Shown here one piece after another: positions 28,071 through 35,052 of a DNA stretch of 51,536 bases. A program made the position numbers and the translations under genes. Each line of letters opens with the position of its first letter. Position 1 is the first letter of the stretch. Source of the DNA: Enterobacter sp. (lineage in GTDB: Bacteria > Pseudomonadota > Gammaproteobacteria > Enterobacterales > Enterobacteriaceae); contig JALCNW010000027.1 in NCBI GenBank assembly GCA_022649305.1, positions 1 through 51,536 of the forward strand, read 5' to 3'. The notes beneath the pieces were generated by a model. That model was not told the origin of the DNA. It saw nothing but the letters and a program-made list of their open reading frames with translations, and did no database searches.

Positions 28071-28840
28071 AAACAAATGGCTGTAGTTTTCCAGGTATTG
28101 CCCCAGAGCGATCCTTCGTGTGTTGTTCGAAGAATCGTAAACTTGCCTGTCTTGCGCTGCGTTTCAGCCAGGTTCTGGAGGTCAGAGAAATAGGCTAGGC
28201 TGAAATTCAGGGTCCAGAAACGAGAGGTAACGTTCATCACGTCCGCTGGCTGAAGCTGATAGTTCAGCTTTACGTCAACCTCAAGTGAACTCGCATACCA
28301 GCGCGGTGCGCCCTCCATACCGTTCAGCGATGAAATGTCATGCTCCACCCATTCCCGCGCAGCACCATCGCGGATAATGATTGTGCGCGTGGGGGTATGG
28401 AGCCACCAGAACCCGAAAAACTGCTTTAGTTCGTCCAGCAGAACACGGCACAGCTTTCCCCCTGCATTACGGCCACGTAATAAAACAGGCAGATCCGAGA
28501 AATCCCCCACGAACTCAACAGGAGCGCCCAGCCTTTCGGCGATATCTCGGATAACTTCCTGATACGGAGTGTTATCACCCCATGTCTGGTATGAAGAGGC
28601 ATCCCATTCTGTTTCACCTCGCAGGTACAACGCGCCAATATCGGTATTCAGGCCAGCCAACAAATTAACGTCAGGATGTAGCGCACGTCCGAGAACTACC
28701 GGCTCGCCGTTTTCAAGAATATCCACGCAGAAATATTCGAAGCGAGTGAGCCAGCGCAGCCTGAAAACCAGATAGTGAGATCCAAGCTGAACGCGGAAGC
28801 GCTGAAAAGCGTAGCCACTGGAGAGAGGAATGATGATCAT
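28055..28840 (-). CDS. Baseplate plug-hub protein, probable fusion
   Basis: This 261-residue protein has two parts. Residues 1 to about 75 (MIIIPLSSGYAFQRFRV... ending near 'GALYLRGE') look like the small baseplate plug protein. The rest, from about residue 76, resembles the C-terminal part of a tail hub (late control D / Mu gp44 type). In intact modules these are neighbouring genes, so a deletion may have joined them in frame. The ATG overlaps the stop of the preceding baseplate fragment (ATGA). I am fairly sure of the tail role but not of the fusion. Confidence 0.6.
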   Translation of the reverse strand: MIIIPLSSGYAFQRFRVQLGSHYLVFRLRWLTRFEYFCVDILENGEPVVLGRALHPDVNLLAGLNTDIGALYLRGETEWDASSYQTWGDNTPYQEVIRDIAERLGAPVEFVGDFSDLPVLLRGRNAGGKLCRVLLDELKQFFGFWWLHTPTRTIIIRDGAAREWVEHDISSLNGMEGAPRWYASSLEVDVKLNYQLQPADVMNVTSRFWTLNFSLAYFSDLQNLAETQRKTGKFTILRTTHEGSLWGNTWKTTAICLWRGS

Positions 28841-29133
28841 ACGACCTCCACAGCCTGAGTGATAACTTCCCCACCAGCAAACTCAGCCTGGCCTTGTGTG
28901 GTCACGCTATCGCCCCAGGGTAAATTGACGTTTGTCTCTTCAACCGTGTCATGGATAATCGTTAACTGTTTCATATCCACAACGATGATCAGCCCACCCT
29001 CTGTTTCCTTATCGATTTCGGTTCGGGTATTCGTTATCAGGCAGTTTCGATAGGACGCGCCTTTACTGGCTACGAGATCAAACGTTTCGTGATTGCGTTG
29101 AATGGTGCGTTCCGGATCGGGGTTTTCCTCCGG
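28837..29133 (-). pseudogene. Tail/baseplate protein fragment (C-terminal 98 residues)
   Basis: The frame is open from the preceding stop at 29134 to a TGA at 28837 but has no usable start codon near its beginning. It reads as the end of a baseplate-region phage protein ('SKGASYRNCLITNTRTEID', then 'LTIIHDTVEETN'). A deletion seems to have removed its N-terminal part together with the tape-measure gene that should lie between it and the tail protein upstream. Confidence 0.65.
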
Positions 29134-29478
29134 TTAGCTCAATTTCCAAAAAGGGCCGATGTTTTCCTTCAGCACTTTAGCAATCAGTAACAGAAAAAGA
29201 TGAGGTTCGTCCTGGAACAGGTTTTCTGAAACAGGAACACTATCTGAGAGGCGCTTCAAACCGCCACCAGTAATACAGAGCTTTTTTAGGCGGTCTATTA
29301 GGGTGATTTCAAGAGTAGCGATGACAGCAACGGCCCCCATATCACCCATATCTTCACGTACGATAGGAAGGAGGTTAAAACGAGAGGCAATGTTCAACAT
29401 TTCAACCTGATCTCGTGCTGCCGATGTATCACCCACGTAGGTTTCATGATTAATTTGAATTTCTATTTTACGTGCCAT
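29134..29478 (-). CDS. Small phage tail protein, possible assembly chaperone
   Basis: This 114-residue protein begins MARKIEIQINHETYV and lies after the tube-like gene, where contractile-tail modules carry a tail assembly chaperone. I do not recognise it firmly. The first 35 residues look beta-rich and the remainder helical. Its start lies 10 bases inside the preceding ADP-ribosyltransferase-like gene. The last codons run into a deletion junction, so the C-terminus may not be native. Confidence 0.55.
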   Translation of the reverse strand: MARKIEIQINHETYVGDTSAARDQVEMLNIASRFNLLPIVREDMGDMGAVAVIATLEITLIDRLKKLCITGGGLKRLSDSVPVSENLFQDEPHLFLLLIAKVLKENIGPFWKLS

Positions 29479-30187
29479 ATTTTATTCCATAGTCTTTTGC
29501 ATATACATTGTGAGGAATATCCCCACCAAACTGACCTAATGTTTCTCTAAGAACATTTTGCGTTCGTATTGGATCTAACCATTTATACATATAGAAACGA
29601 TCATCGCCAGTTACAACGATCGTAGACACATCATTTATTACTGCTTGTAACACAGAGGAAATTGCAACATCATAAGCAAAAGAAACCCCTCCTACCATAT
29701 AAATACTGGAACGATCCACCTCGTCAATTTCAAGAATTACTTCCTTTTGCGAGTTTCCGTAATTCTCAATGCCTCTTTTAATGCTTTTTATTGAATTCTT
29801 ATAATATGCAACTGCTTCATGAAAACAATCACTCCTATAAACCTCTTCAAGATTAAGTATTACATTAAATGCTTTTGGAGAGTAGTGAATTATCAAGGAC
29901 TGCTCATCTTTTGAAGTTGAAACCCCTTCTTTAAATGATTTCGCAACTTCAACAGAAGTCGTCCAAGATGAGATTTTTTCTTTTAGCCTCTCCTTGCCAA
30001 CGATAGAAAAAACCCCATCCTTTTTTAATTCAATTTTTCTAAAACAGACATCATTACATTCTTTAAATATACTTGGCAGATTTACTGTGAGCCCCTTTAA
30101 CTTTTCTCCTCTTTTTGTATTGGATTTAATTTGCCAATCATTAATAGCTTGAAGTAACTTCAAATCAAATGGATTGTTGGCCAGCAT
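29468..30187 (-). CDS. Putative ADP-ribosyltransferase-like accessory protein
   Basis: I do not recognise a named family for this 239-residue protein. Its motifs resemble R-S-E mono-ADP-ribosyltransferases: an arginine on an early strand (R50 in 'VCFRKIEL'), an STS-like segment 'SSWTTSVEVAKSF' (residues 73-85) with the usual following A and F, and a Q-x-E strand start 'QKEVIL' (147-152) with E149 as candidate catalytic residue. Spacing is not typical, so this is a hypothesis. The AT-rich gene lies between tail tube and the next tail gene, overlapping the latter by 11 bases. Its ribosome binding site lies inside a perfect hairpin. Confidence 0.55.
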   Translation of the reverse strand: MLANNPFDLKLLQAINDWQIKSNTKRGEKLKGLTVNLPSIFKECNDVCFRKIELKKDGVFSIVGKERLKEKISSWTTSVEVAKSFKEGVSTSKDEQSLIIHYSPKAFNVILNLEEVYRSDCFHEAVAYYKNSIKSIKRGIENYGNSQKEVILEIDEVDRSSIYMVGGVSFAYDVAISSVLQAVINDVSTIVVTGDDRFYMYKWLDPIRTQNVLRETLGQFGGDIPHNVYAKDYGIKYGT

Positions 30188-30189
30188 AG

Positions 30190-30216
30190 ACTATCTCCCT
30201 CAAAGAGGGAGATAGT
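30190..30216 (-). promoter_or_regulatory. Perfect hairpin covering the ribosome binding site
   Basis: A 12-base perfect stem (ACTATCTCCCTC with GAGGGAGATAGT) and a 3-base loop lie 2 bases before the ATG of the ADP-ribosyltransferase-like gene. The GAGGGAG ribosome binding site forms part of the 3' arm, so translation should be blocked while it is folded. No T run follows, so it is not a standard terminator. Confidence 0.7.
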
Positions 30217-30242
30217 ATCTAGAATTCAGTAAGTTATGACAA

Positions 30243-30647
30243 CTAGGTTTCCTCACTATCTGCAAACTCAAAGGTAAATGTTTCGTCGCTGGCGCTCTGC
30301 TTCCCTCCACGCCCCAATCCGCCGCGCTGAGTCATTACCCCATCAAACGCTTCAACGGTTTCATCGGTGCCGCGCTGCCGGAAGGTAAAGAAAAAATCCA
30401 CGCCCGACTTCTCAAGCGCCAACAGCTGACGGACCTGATCGCAGCCAGGGATCAAGCTCACCGATAAACGCTTAGGTCTTGTCGGCCCGTCCAGGCGAAC
30501 GGAGGTTTTACCGATACCGCGTTTCAGAGTGGCGCGAGGGTCGATATCTTCAATGGTGATCGGCGGGTCAGTATCCCCGAACTCGTCAATCGGAAGCCCG
30601 TTGATAATGAGGTCAGCGTGGCTGGCGCCGTAGTTCTTCATTGCCAT
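30243..30647 (-). CDS. Phage tail tube-like protein
   Basis: This 134-residue protein looks like a small contractile-tail tube or tube-associated structural protein: 'YGASHADLIINGLPIDEFGD' at the start, a central basic beta-rich part ('RPKRLSVSLIPGCDQVRQLLAL') and an acidic end 'TFEFADSEET'. The assignment rests on its size, order and style, and I cannot name the family firmly. It follows a truncated phage gene by 6 bases. The normal downstream neighbour, the small tail protein, is separated by the accessory gene. Confidence 0.6.
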   Translation of the reverse strand: MAMKNYGASHADLIINGLPIDEFGDTDPPITIEDIDPRATLKRGIGKTSVRLDGPTRPKRLSVSLIPGCDQVRQLLALEKSGVDFFFTFRQRGTDETVEAFDGVMTQRGGLGRGGKQSASDETFTFEFADSEET

Positions 30648-30653
30648 AGTCCA

Positions 30654-30842
30654 TTACTCCACTGTTACGTTCAGCTCTGCCACATGCCCTGCACGCGACA
30701 GAATGACGAGGATTTTAGTTGGCGGGAATTCGCGCTTTTTGCGCTGCGCTTTGGTCAGGGAAAGAACGTCTTCAGCCTTCGACAGAATGACGTAACCGAA
30801 TTTTGCGGTTTTCTCTTCACCCGTCTGATCATCGGTATAGGT
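30654..30842 (-). pseudogene. C-terminal fragment of a phage structural protein
   Basis: Sixty-two codons are open from the IS junction at about 30842 to a TAA at 30654 ('GYVILSKAEDVLSLTKAQ' lies within it). There is no start: the 5' part has been lost where the IS3-family fragment now joins. By position it may be the tail gene that precedes the tube, but I cannot identify it. Confidence 0.6.
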
Positions 30843-31632
30843 TGCTGATGCAAAGCAGGACTGTCTACCACTGGCAGAGCCGGCGTGACGATCGGGCGAT
30901 AACCCTGCGTATCCGGGAGATCGCAGAGACCCGGATACGGTATGGGTGTCCGCGTATTCATATCCAGCTGCGGCGGGAAGGCTGGCGGGTTAACCATAAG
31001 AAAACACACCGGATTTACTGTCTGGAAGGCCTCAACCTGCGCAGAAAGCGCCCCCGCAGACATGTCAGTGCAGCACATCGCCTGCAACGTCCAGTGCTGA
31101 CCCATATCGATCAGTGCTGGAGTATGGATTTCGTGTCGGATAATCTGTTTAACGGGCGGCGTTTCCGGGCGCTGACTGTAGTCGATAATTTTAGTCGGGA
31201 GTGTCTGGCGATCCATGCCGGAAAGTCGCTGAAAGGTGAGGATGTGGTCGGTGTGATGGAAGGGTTGCGGGTGCTGGGTAAGCGCCTGCCGGTACGTATT
31301 CAGACAGATAACGGCAGCGAGTTTATCTCAAAAAGTCTGGATAAATGGGCGTATGAACACGGAGTGACCATGGACTTCTCGCGCCCCGGAAAGCCGACAG
31401 ATAACCCGTTTATTGAATCATTTAACGGCAGTCTGCGGGATGAGTGTCTGAACATTCACTGGTTCCTGTCACTGGAAGATGCTCAAGACAAACTCGACAA
31501 CTGGCGCAGGGAATATAATCATGAGAGAACGCATTCATCATTAAATGACATGACTCCGGCTGAATTTATCCGAAGTCTCCGGAAAGACGAAGATCTCTGA
31601 TTTAGCACTGCACTGATTTTGGGCCAGGGTCA
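30843..31632 (+). mobile_element. Truncated IS3-family element (IS407-like)
   Basis: The 3' part of an insertion sequence is present: most of the second reading frame and a right end that appears to finish GGGCCAGGGTCA at 31621-31632 (IS3-family ends are TG...CA). The left end, the first reading frame and the start of the second are missing. No target duplication can be seen because the left end is gone. Confidence 0.8.
30845..31600 (+). pseudogene. IS3-family transposase OrfB, N-terminus missing
   Basis: About 252 residues of an rve-type DDE transposase remain. The catalytic acids are visible: D in 'QCWSMDFV', D in 'QTDNGSEF' and E in 'PFIESFNGS'. The N-terminal region and OrfA, needed for the frameshifted active enzyme, are absent. 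The frame is open through the junction into phage DNA as far as 30803, so an apparent ATG there is not the native start. It interrupts phage genes on both sides. Confidence 0.88.
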
Positions 31633-32195
31633 GCAACGTAAGTAATTGCTGATATCACAATAGCAAACACGGGGGTAAGGATTGTGCCGATCCTTGCCCT
31701 ATTTAGTTGTTTGCTCATCACCCCATTTAACTTAACCATTTCCGTAGTGGTTGAGCAAAGCTCAAGCAGCCTGTATCGGCGGAGCACACGCAAAGTGTCG
31801 TCATCACCTTTGAACCCTTTACTTTTAAAATATGCGAAATCAGAAGGTGAAATCGTTTTATAGGTTTCTGTATAAAGCAGACTAGGCGGAGATGATACTA
31901 AACGCCTAGTTTTAACAGAAAGCACCGTAAGCACTAAATACATAGCGCAAAGCGCCCAATACACAGTGAACACACCAATCCCAGCACTCAAGAACATTGG
32001 ATATTTGTCTTGTGTTAACAAGAGAAACGCCGAACCTATACCCACGATTAGGATACTCAATAGCTTTTGACCGCTATCCTTGTTAGTCATATTTGATTGA
32101 TAAATTTCCCTTATGCAATCCTCTCCCTGCCTTTCTAGGAAATCGAGCATTTTGTCATCAACATCTAAAAAGTACTCATCAGGTAAATTGTCCAT
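31602..32195 (-). pseudogene. Multi-pass membrane protein cut by the IS
   Basis: This 197-residue reading frame has a soluble acidic N-terminus (1-40), membrane helices at about 44-60, 67-93 and 168-187, and a basic loop between. Its last eight residues or so are encoded by the IS end, so the natural C-terminus is lost. I do not recognise the family. The ATG at 32195 is chosen; a TTG at 32222 is possible. It is AT-rich and read opposite to its right-hand neighbour. It may be another prophage accessory gene, for example superinfection exclusion, but that is a guess. Confidence 0.6.
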
Positions 32196-32405
32196 AACCC
32201 TTTTCCAAAACTGACAAATCAAAATTCACAGGGGAGCACACTACCCAACACCCCCCCCCTGATTAATTGGACGGCGTAATGTGCTTTCCTGTTGTTAGTA
32301 AGCGCCCCTTGAGATATTCAGACCATGAATGGATCAATTAGCATTCACAGCCTAAATATGAGTACGTAAATCTGTAACTATCAGCCCTCAACTTTTGGAG
32401 ATTTT

Positions 32406-32663
32406 ATGACAGCTATCGATACAACTACAATCACCAATTGCCCTGCATGCGGTGCGACCTTAACGGAAGATCCAATTACGGGTGATTACAGGGTTTTTCA
32501 TTGCCCTACGCACAGAACATTCAACATATCTGGATCAGCTATTCAAATGGCTCACAATTTGCCCGCTTACATGGAAGTTTTAGGAAGAAGAATTCAGCAA
32601 GCTAGAGACAGTGAATCAAATGCCATGATTATGGCTGACGATCTCACCAGAAATGATGCCTGA
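32406..32663 (+). CDS. Small zinc-ribbon-like prophage protein
   Basis: This 85-residue protein has a C-x2-C pair (NCPACGA, about residues 12-15) and a C-x2-H pair (HCPTH, about residues 32-36) that could bind one zinc ion, followed by a helical tail. TTTGGAG lies before the ATG. It is the only intact gene on the plus strand in the prophage and is followed by a weak terminator. I cannot assign a function; a small DNA-binding or regulatory protein is possible. Confidence 0.6.
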   Translation: MTAIDTTTITNCPACGATLTEDPITGDYRVFHCPTHRTFNISGSAIQMAHNLPAYMEVLGRRIQQARDSESNAMIMADDLTRNDA

Positions 32664-32675
32664 TACTAAACGTAA

Positions 32676-32697
32676 AAACCCGCTCATTTGCGGGTTT
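32676..32697 (+). terminator. Weak terminator after the zinc-ribbon gene
   Basis: AAACCCGC pairs with GCGGGTTT around a short loop, 13 bases after the stop. Few T residues follow. Confidence 0.55.
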
Positions 32698-32766
32698 GTG
32701 AAACTTTGGCAACATATCAAAGTTAGGTGATATTGTGGCCTATTTTGTTGCGTTTTGCAATATGCG

Positions 32767-33435
32767 CTATCCCATAGGCGTTTCTTCAGTGTCGCTGTTT
32801 ATCTTTGAATAAACCAAAGACAGAGCATTATCGTCCATAATTTTACACGCACGTTTTAGCCCCTTCCAATGAGAAGAATAGATCCGTATCCATCCTGAAC
32901 GGTCGACGCTCAACAACCTGGATAAAGCAACCCCAGCATATTCTTTATAAAGCTCATTCCTGTTCTTTGCAGCCCTATCCTGAACCGCAAGCCAAACAAG
33001 CTGAATGAGGCGCTTCTCAACACGTTTTTGAAACTTAACTCCCTCATGTTGTTTCAGGTAGTTTTCCCAGACAAAGCGGCAAATCTCTCGTTGATACCGA
33101 AAGTTAAGATCAAACCCATAGCAGTATCTGATCCAGGCTTGCTGGCTTGCATCAAGCGTAAGGACCGCTCTACGCCACCTGCACGAAGAGAACGCCTTAT
33201 CTCTTATCGGAGGCATCGGGCGGCGGCGACTGCGCGTTTCCAGTACGTAGCCACCGTTACGGTGGTGAGATGGGCATAAAGGGATCGAGCGCTTATGTGC
33301 TGAACGTTGCCCAGCACCACAGCCCTTTCGCAGATGATGGATTTCAGCGGGTGAGTAGCCGAAGCCAAGATTGCGACAAACAACACAACCCAGGTCCGCC
33401 ACTTTCTGAAGGTGAATGCGATCAGCCTTTTTCAT
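32767..33435 (-). CDS. HNH (Ref-like)-antiterminator Q hybrid protein
   Basis: The first 60-odd residues resemble the HNH metal-finger part of phage Ref-type nucleases: 'GCVVCRNLG' near residue 16, 'EIHHLRKGCGAGQRSAHK' near 31 and 'PLCPSHHRNGG' near 52. From about residue 66 ('SRRRPMPPIRDKAFSS') the protein matches phage late antiterminators of the Q/DUF1133 type, with 'CRWRRAVLTLDASQQAWIR' and 'YCYGFDLNF' and, further on, 'LVWLAVQDRAAKN'. These are separate neighbouring genes in related phages, so an in-frame deletion is likely. It starts in an ATGA overlap with the DUF1367 stop. Whether either activity remains is unknown. Confidence 0.7.
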   Translation of the reverse strand: MKKADRIHLQKVADLGCVVCRNLGFGYSPAEIHHLRKGCGAGQRSAHKRSIPLCPSHHRNGGYVLETRSRRRPMPPIRDKAFSSCRWRRAVLTLDASQQAWIRYCYGFDLNFRYQREICRFVWENYLKQHEGVKFQKRVEKRLIQLVWLAVQDRAAKNRNELYKEYAGVALSRLLSVDRSGWIRIYSSHWKGLKRACKIMDDNALSLVYSKINSDTEETPMG

Positions 33436-34027
33436 GCAGCGAACTCCAGCAGCTGCATGGCTACGTTGTCGGCTTCCAGATAATTGCGGAATTTTTTAAA
33501 GAGAATGGTATTCCACAGGACGTTAAAAACTGCTTTGTAGACCTGGTAAAATTCGGCCTCCGTCATGTTGGAAAACGAGATCGATTTTGCCTCTCGGCGA
33601 ATGGTGTTATCAGGGAGGATGAAGGTATCGAAGAAACCAGCCTCAACAACGGCCCACTTTCTGAAGGCTTCGAACGATTTGGTAATTGCCGTCTCTTTCG
33701 TTCGCCACTGCCCGTGGGTTTCGTTGTAGACCTTTTCAGTTTCTAAAAGCAGATCGTCATTACCGGCCATCGAGATCAGGTAATGCACGTAACCGTGAAG
33801 GTATTCTTTTTCCACAGGGGTTATCGCCCCTCCGGTGGGTGTCCAGTATTCGAACCCAAGATTGAGCAGCGCGAAGAAGCGCTTATGGAAGAGGTAGTTT
33901 CTGGCTTGCTTAACGTCGCAGTTAAGCCACACGCCGATTTTGATACGCTGTAAAAAATCGCTGGCCTGGGCGTAGCCGTGGTCAGGGTGGTAGGTGAAGA
34001 TTTAAAGAGTTGTATTACCTGTGCCAT
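33432..34027 (-). pseudogene. DUF1367 phage protein, frameshifted
   Basis: The gene starts at the ATG at 34027 (MAQVIQLFKSSPTTLT), with GGAGA upstream, but after about 20 codons the homology continues in another frame ('ASDFLQRIKIGVWLN' onward to the stop at 33432). A missing C in the coding strand near 33967-33971 would explain it. The rest is a full DUF1367 domain ('FHKRFFALLNLGFEYWTPTGG', cited in part). DUF1367 proteins occur in the early-to-late region of lambdoid phages; their role is unknown. A sequencing error cannot be excluded. Confidence 0.7.
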
Positions 34028-34080
34028 CGTTCTCTCCGGTGGCACAGTGTTTCAGCAGGGTTGTTCAGACCCGTCAAACA

Positions 34081-34272
34081 TTATAAATCATCCCTGTCTC
34101 GGTCGTCATCCCTTCTGTGTTTATCTGGTGCAGTAAGTCTTTGGACTGCCTCGATTTGCTCCATGCTCGTCACAAACTCGGAGGGGCGCATCGCAAAACC
34201 ATCGCGGAAAGAACCGTCGCTGTTACGCCTTATGACCAGCGGCCGTGTGCTGTCGTGTATTCCCAAAATCAT
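34081..34272 (-). CDS. Hypothetical prophage protein
   Basis: This 63-residue reading frame is rich in charged residues and ends in an Arg/Asp repeat tail ('DKHRRDDDRDRDDL'). 'NSDGSFRDGFAMRPSEF' in the middle looks conserved in style, but I do not recognise the family. Its start lies against the junction with the integrase fragment, so the natural N-terminus may be missing. It precedes the DUF1367 pseudogene on the same strand. Confidence 0.4.
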   Translation of the reverse strand: MILGIHDSTRPLVIRRNSDGSFRDGFAMRPSEFVTSMEQIEAVQRLTAPDKHRRDDDRDRDDL

Positions 34273-34277
34273 CTCGT

Positions 34278-34729
34278 CTGGTAACCGCGCAGCGCCGCGA
34301 GGACATAGCGAACATGCGGTTCACTGATGTTTATGATGACCGTTTACACGTTACCCAGATAAAAACGGGGGCAATGATTGCCATACCGTTATCCCTGTCA
34401 CTGAATGGAATACGTCTGAGCGCAATCATTGATCGCTGTCGTTTGCTGAGCACAACCGATTTTCTGATAAGTGCCGGCAAGCGGAAAAACAGTCCTGACG
34501 GAGCTATTCATCTGGACAGTTTGACGAAAGGTTTTGTGAAGGCGAGGAAATTGTCTGGGCTGGAGTTTTCTGAACACCCCCCTCTTTCCATGAGATCAGA
34601 AGCTTGTCTGGTCGCACGTAGGAAGCGAGTCGGGGCAAGGATTTTGTCCAGAAACTATTCGGTCATACATCCAAAAAAATGACTGAAAAGTACTTGGATG
34701 TGAGGGAAAAAGTGTTTACATTGTTGTAA
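34278..34729 (+). pseudogene. int: Phage integrase (tyrosine recombinase) fragment
   Basis: Only the catalytic C-terminal part remains, starting inside 'LVTAQRREDIANM'. All catalytic positions can still be traced: R in 'QRRED', K in 'QIKTGAM', H-x-x-R in 'HEIRS', H in 'FGHTS' and the nucleophile Y in 'TEKYLDVR'. A missing base in the C run at 34577-34582 shifts the frame and a TAG lies at 34619. The N-terminal half is deleted. The gene points toward attR, 73 bases away, as normal for this phage type. With it broken the prophage cannot excise by itself. Confidence 0.85.
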
Positions 34730-34801
34730 CAGGCACAAAAGACCGGATATGTGATTTCGTGCATTTTTCGTGTCGCGCCTTGTAACACCCTGATTTATAA
34801 G

Positions 34802-34833
34802 GCAGATAAAAAGAGACCGAATACGATTCCTGT
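34802..34833. repeat. attR core direct repeat
   Basis: These 32 bases are identical to 21963-21994. Here the sequence continues into the complete terminator hairpin of SdsR, so this side keeps the intact small RNA gene. Confidence 0.9.
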
Positions 34834-34910
34834 ATTCGGTCCAGGGAAATGGCTCTTGGGAGAGAGCCGTGCGCTAAAAGTTGGCATTAATGCAGGCTAA
34901 GTACGCCTGA
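34808..34910 (-). ncRNA. sdsR: Small RNA SdsR (RyeB)
   Basis: SdsR is a stationary-phase, sigma-S-dependent, Hfq-binding RNA of about 104 nucleotides that represses ompD, mutS and other mRNAs. The minus-strand sequence matches E. coli SdsR over its whole body, including TAGCCTGCATTAATGCC near the 5' end, the CGGCTCTCTCCCAAGAGCC hairpin and the terminator hairpin (ACCGAATAC/GTATTCGGT) with its T run. A CTATTCT -10-like element lies at 34918-34924. The first 15 bases differ from E. coli, so the exact start is estimated. The prophage entered at its 3' end without destroying it. Confidence 0.93.
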
Positions 34911-34995
34911 CACCTTAAGAATAGATGACGACGCCAGGTTTTCCAGTCCGCAGCAAAAGTGGCCTGAAAAAAAGCGTTTAAACATCTCAAAAAAG

Positions 34996-35037
34996 AAAAA
35001 ACCGCAATGCTTCCTGAGAGAAGCCTGCGGTTTTTTT
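34996..35037. terminator. Bidirectional terminator between ryeA/sdsR and yebY
   Basis: ACCGCA pairs with TGCGGT and an inner GCTTC with GAAGC. T-rich runs follow on both strands, so it can end the yebY operon and RyeA. Confidence 0.85.
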
Positions 35038-35052
35038 ATTGGAAAGACCGAG

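Larger units (their letters stand above)
21963..34833. mobile_element. Degraded prophage in the sdsR/ryeA locus
   Basis: The element of about 12.8 kb is bounded by an exact 32-bp repeat. It contains an integrase fragment near attR, early/regulatory remnants (DUF1367 pseudogene, HNH-antiterminator Q hybrid), part of a contractile-tail module and accessory genes near attL. Head, lysis, repressor and replication genes are missing, and several genes are truncated or fused, so it cannot form phage. An IS3-family fragment interrupts it. The insertion site matches a known Salmonella hot spot for acquired DNA. Confidence 0.92.

Noticed and set aside
30190..30216. The 12-base hairpin as a Rho-independent terminator
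   Set aside because: No T run follows on either strand, and the stem lies directly on the ribosome binding site.
31602..31640. The C-terminus of the truncated membrane protein as native
   Set aside because: Its last codons coincide with the IS right end GGGCCAGGGTCA, so they come from the insertion sequence.
33945..34000. Placing the DUF1367 frameshift further upstream, reading IFTYHPDHGYAQAS
   Set aside because: That frame starts directly after a stop codon, and the DUF1367 N-terminus as I know it (…SSPTTLTTATP-Q-ASDFLQ) fits a shift at the CCC-AGG position better.
21963..34833. A tailocin-like weapon
   Set aside because: Tape measure, sheath, fibre and lysis genes are missing or broken, so a working particle is not possible from this region.
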